A DNA stretch of 64,000 nt from Myxococcota bacterium. Lineage in GTDB: Bacteria; Myxococcota; JAJVIH01. Made by a program: the position numbers and the translations under genes. Location of the stretch: positions 1 through 64,000 of the forward strand of contig JAJVIH010000004.1 in assembly GCA_022072125.1 (NCBI GenBank). The letters are read 5' to 3'. This document shows positions 63,990 to 64,000 of the stretch, one piece after another. The notes beneath the pieces were generated by a model. The model saw only the letters and a list, made by a program, of their open reading frames with translations. It made no database searches and had not been told where the DNA came from. Every line of letters begins with the position of its first letter. The stretch's first letter is position 1.

Positions 63990-64000
63990 CGATCCCGTTC

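Overview
The window is 64 kb of high-GC, gene-dense bacterial chromosome. The gene content suggests a Gram-negative predator- or soil-type lineage of the Myxococcota or deltaproteobacterial kind. The signs are a PrkA-type kinase, Gld-like ABC genes, a PATAN (DUF4388) regulator, an FHA protein inside a Tad pilus locus, MopE-like DNDCN cysteine-rich motifs, a CHASE2 cyclase, and several surface lipoproteins whose signal peptide is followed by a long Asp/Ala/Pro/Gly linker. This placement is inference: there is no rRNA or other decisive marker. I see no tRNA, rRNA, insertion sequence, phage or CRISPR array.

Layout. 1-5.5 kb (+): a CHASE2 adenylate cyclase (cut by the window edge) next to a Crp-type regulator, then clpS and clpA. 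5.5-9.0 kb (-): a four-gene run with a GMC oxidoreductase, its probable small partner and membrane proteins. 9.2-19.5 kb (-): a long co-directional run of rhodanese, uvrB, rhomboid, a GldA/F/G-like ABC system plus DUF4340, folK, and a C-type-lectin lipoprotein closed by a good terminator. 19.6-24.6 kb: an ECF sigma factor fused to a zinc-finger anti-sigma-like tail (+), meeting a three-gene unit (-) of an FG-GAP lipoprotein, a CysQ-like phosphatase and a zinc-ribbon/Yip1 membrane protein. 24.9-32.9 kb (+): lon, an acyl-CoA dehydrogenase, a large peptidase/propeller/barrel protein, and a GT2-DUF2064 pair. 33.0-40.9 kb (-): prkA, threonine dehydratase and a degenerate metallo-beta-lactamase-like gene, then a lipoprotein, acpP-fabF with a readable promoter, and a flavoprotein.

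41.4-51.4 kb (+): a Tad/Flp pilus locus with TadE-like pseudopilins, a Flp pilin, CpaB, TadB, TadC, several unassigned envelope proteins and a membrane FHA protein. The secretin, ATPase and prepilin peptidase are not present. 51.7-55.1 kb (+): a YhaM-like OB/HD nuclease and a MshEN/HD/receiver/PATAN protein. 55.1-58.0 kb (-): hslVU and a beta-keto acid cleavage enzyme. 58.3-64.0 kb (+): two tandem PHB-depolymerase-like lipoproteins, a metallo-beta-lactamase hydrolase, rpoN behind a strong leader hairpin, and a small unknown gene.

Taken together, the window is rich in protein quality control (ClpSA, Lon, HslUV, rhomboid), second-messenger and stress regulation (cyclase-Crp, ECF, PrkA, RpoN, PATAN/HD) and surface-exposed or secreted proteins. 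The least explained parts are the unassigned Tad-locus proteins (44.8-47.3 kb), the peptidase-propeller-barrel fusion (28.5-31.5 kb), the split GMC system (6.5-9.0 kb) and the inactivated MBL-fold gene (33.0-34.0 kb).
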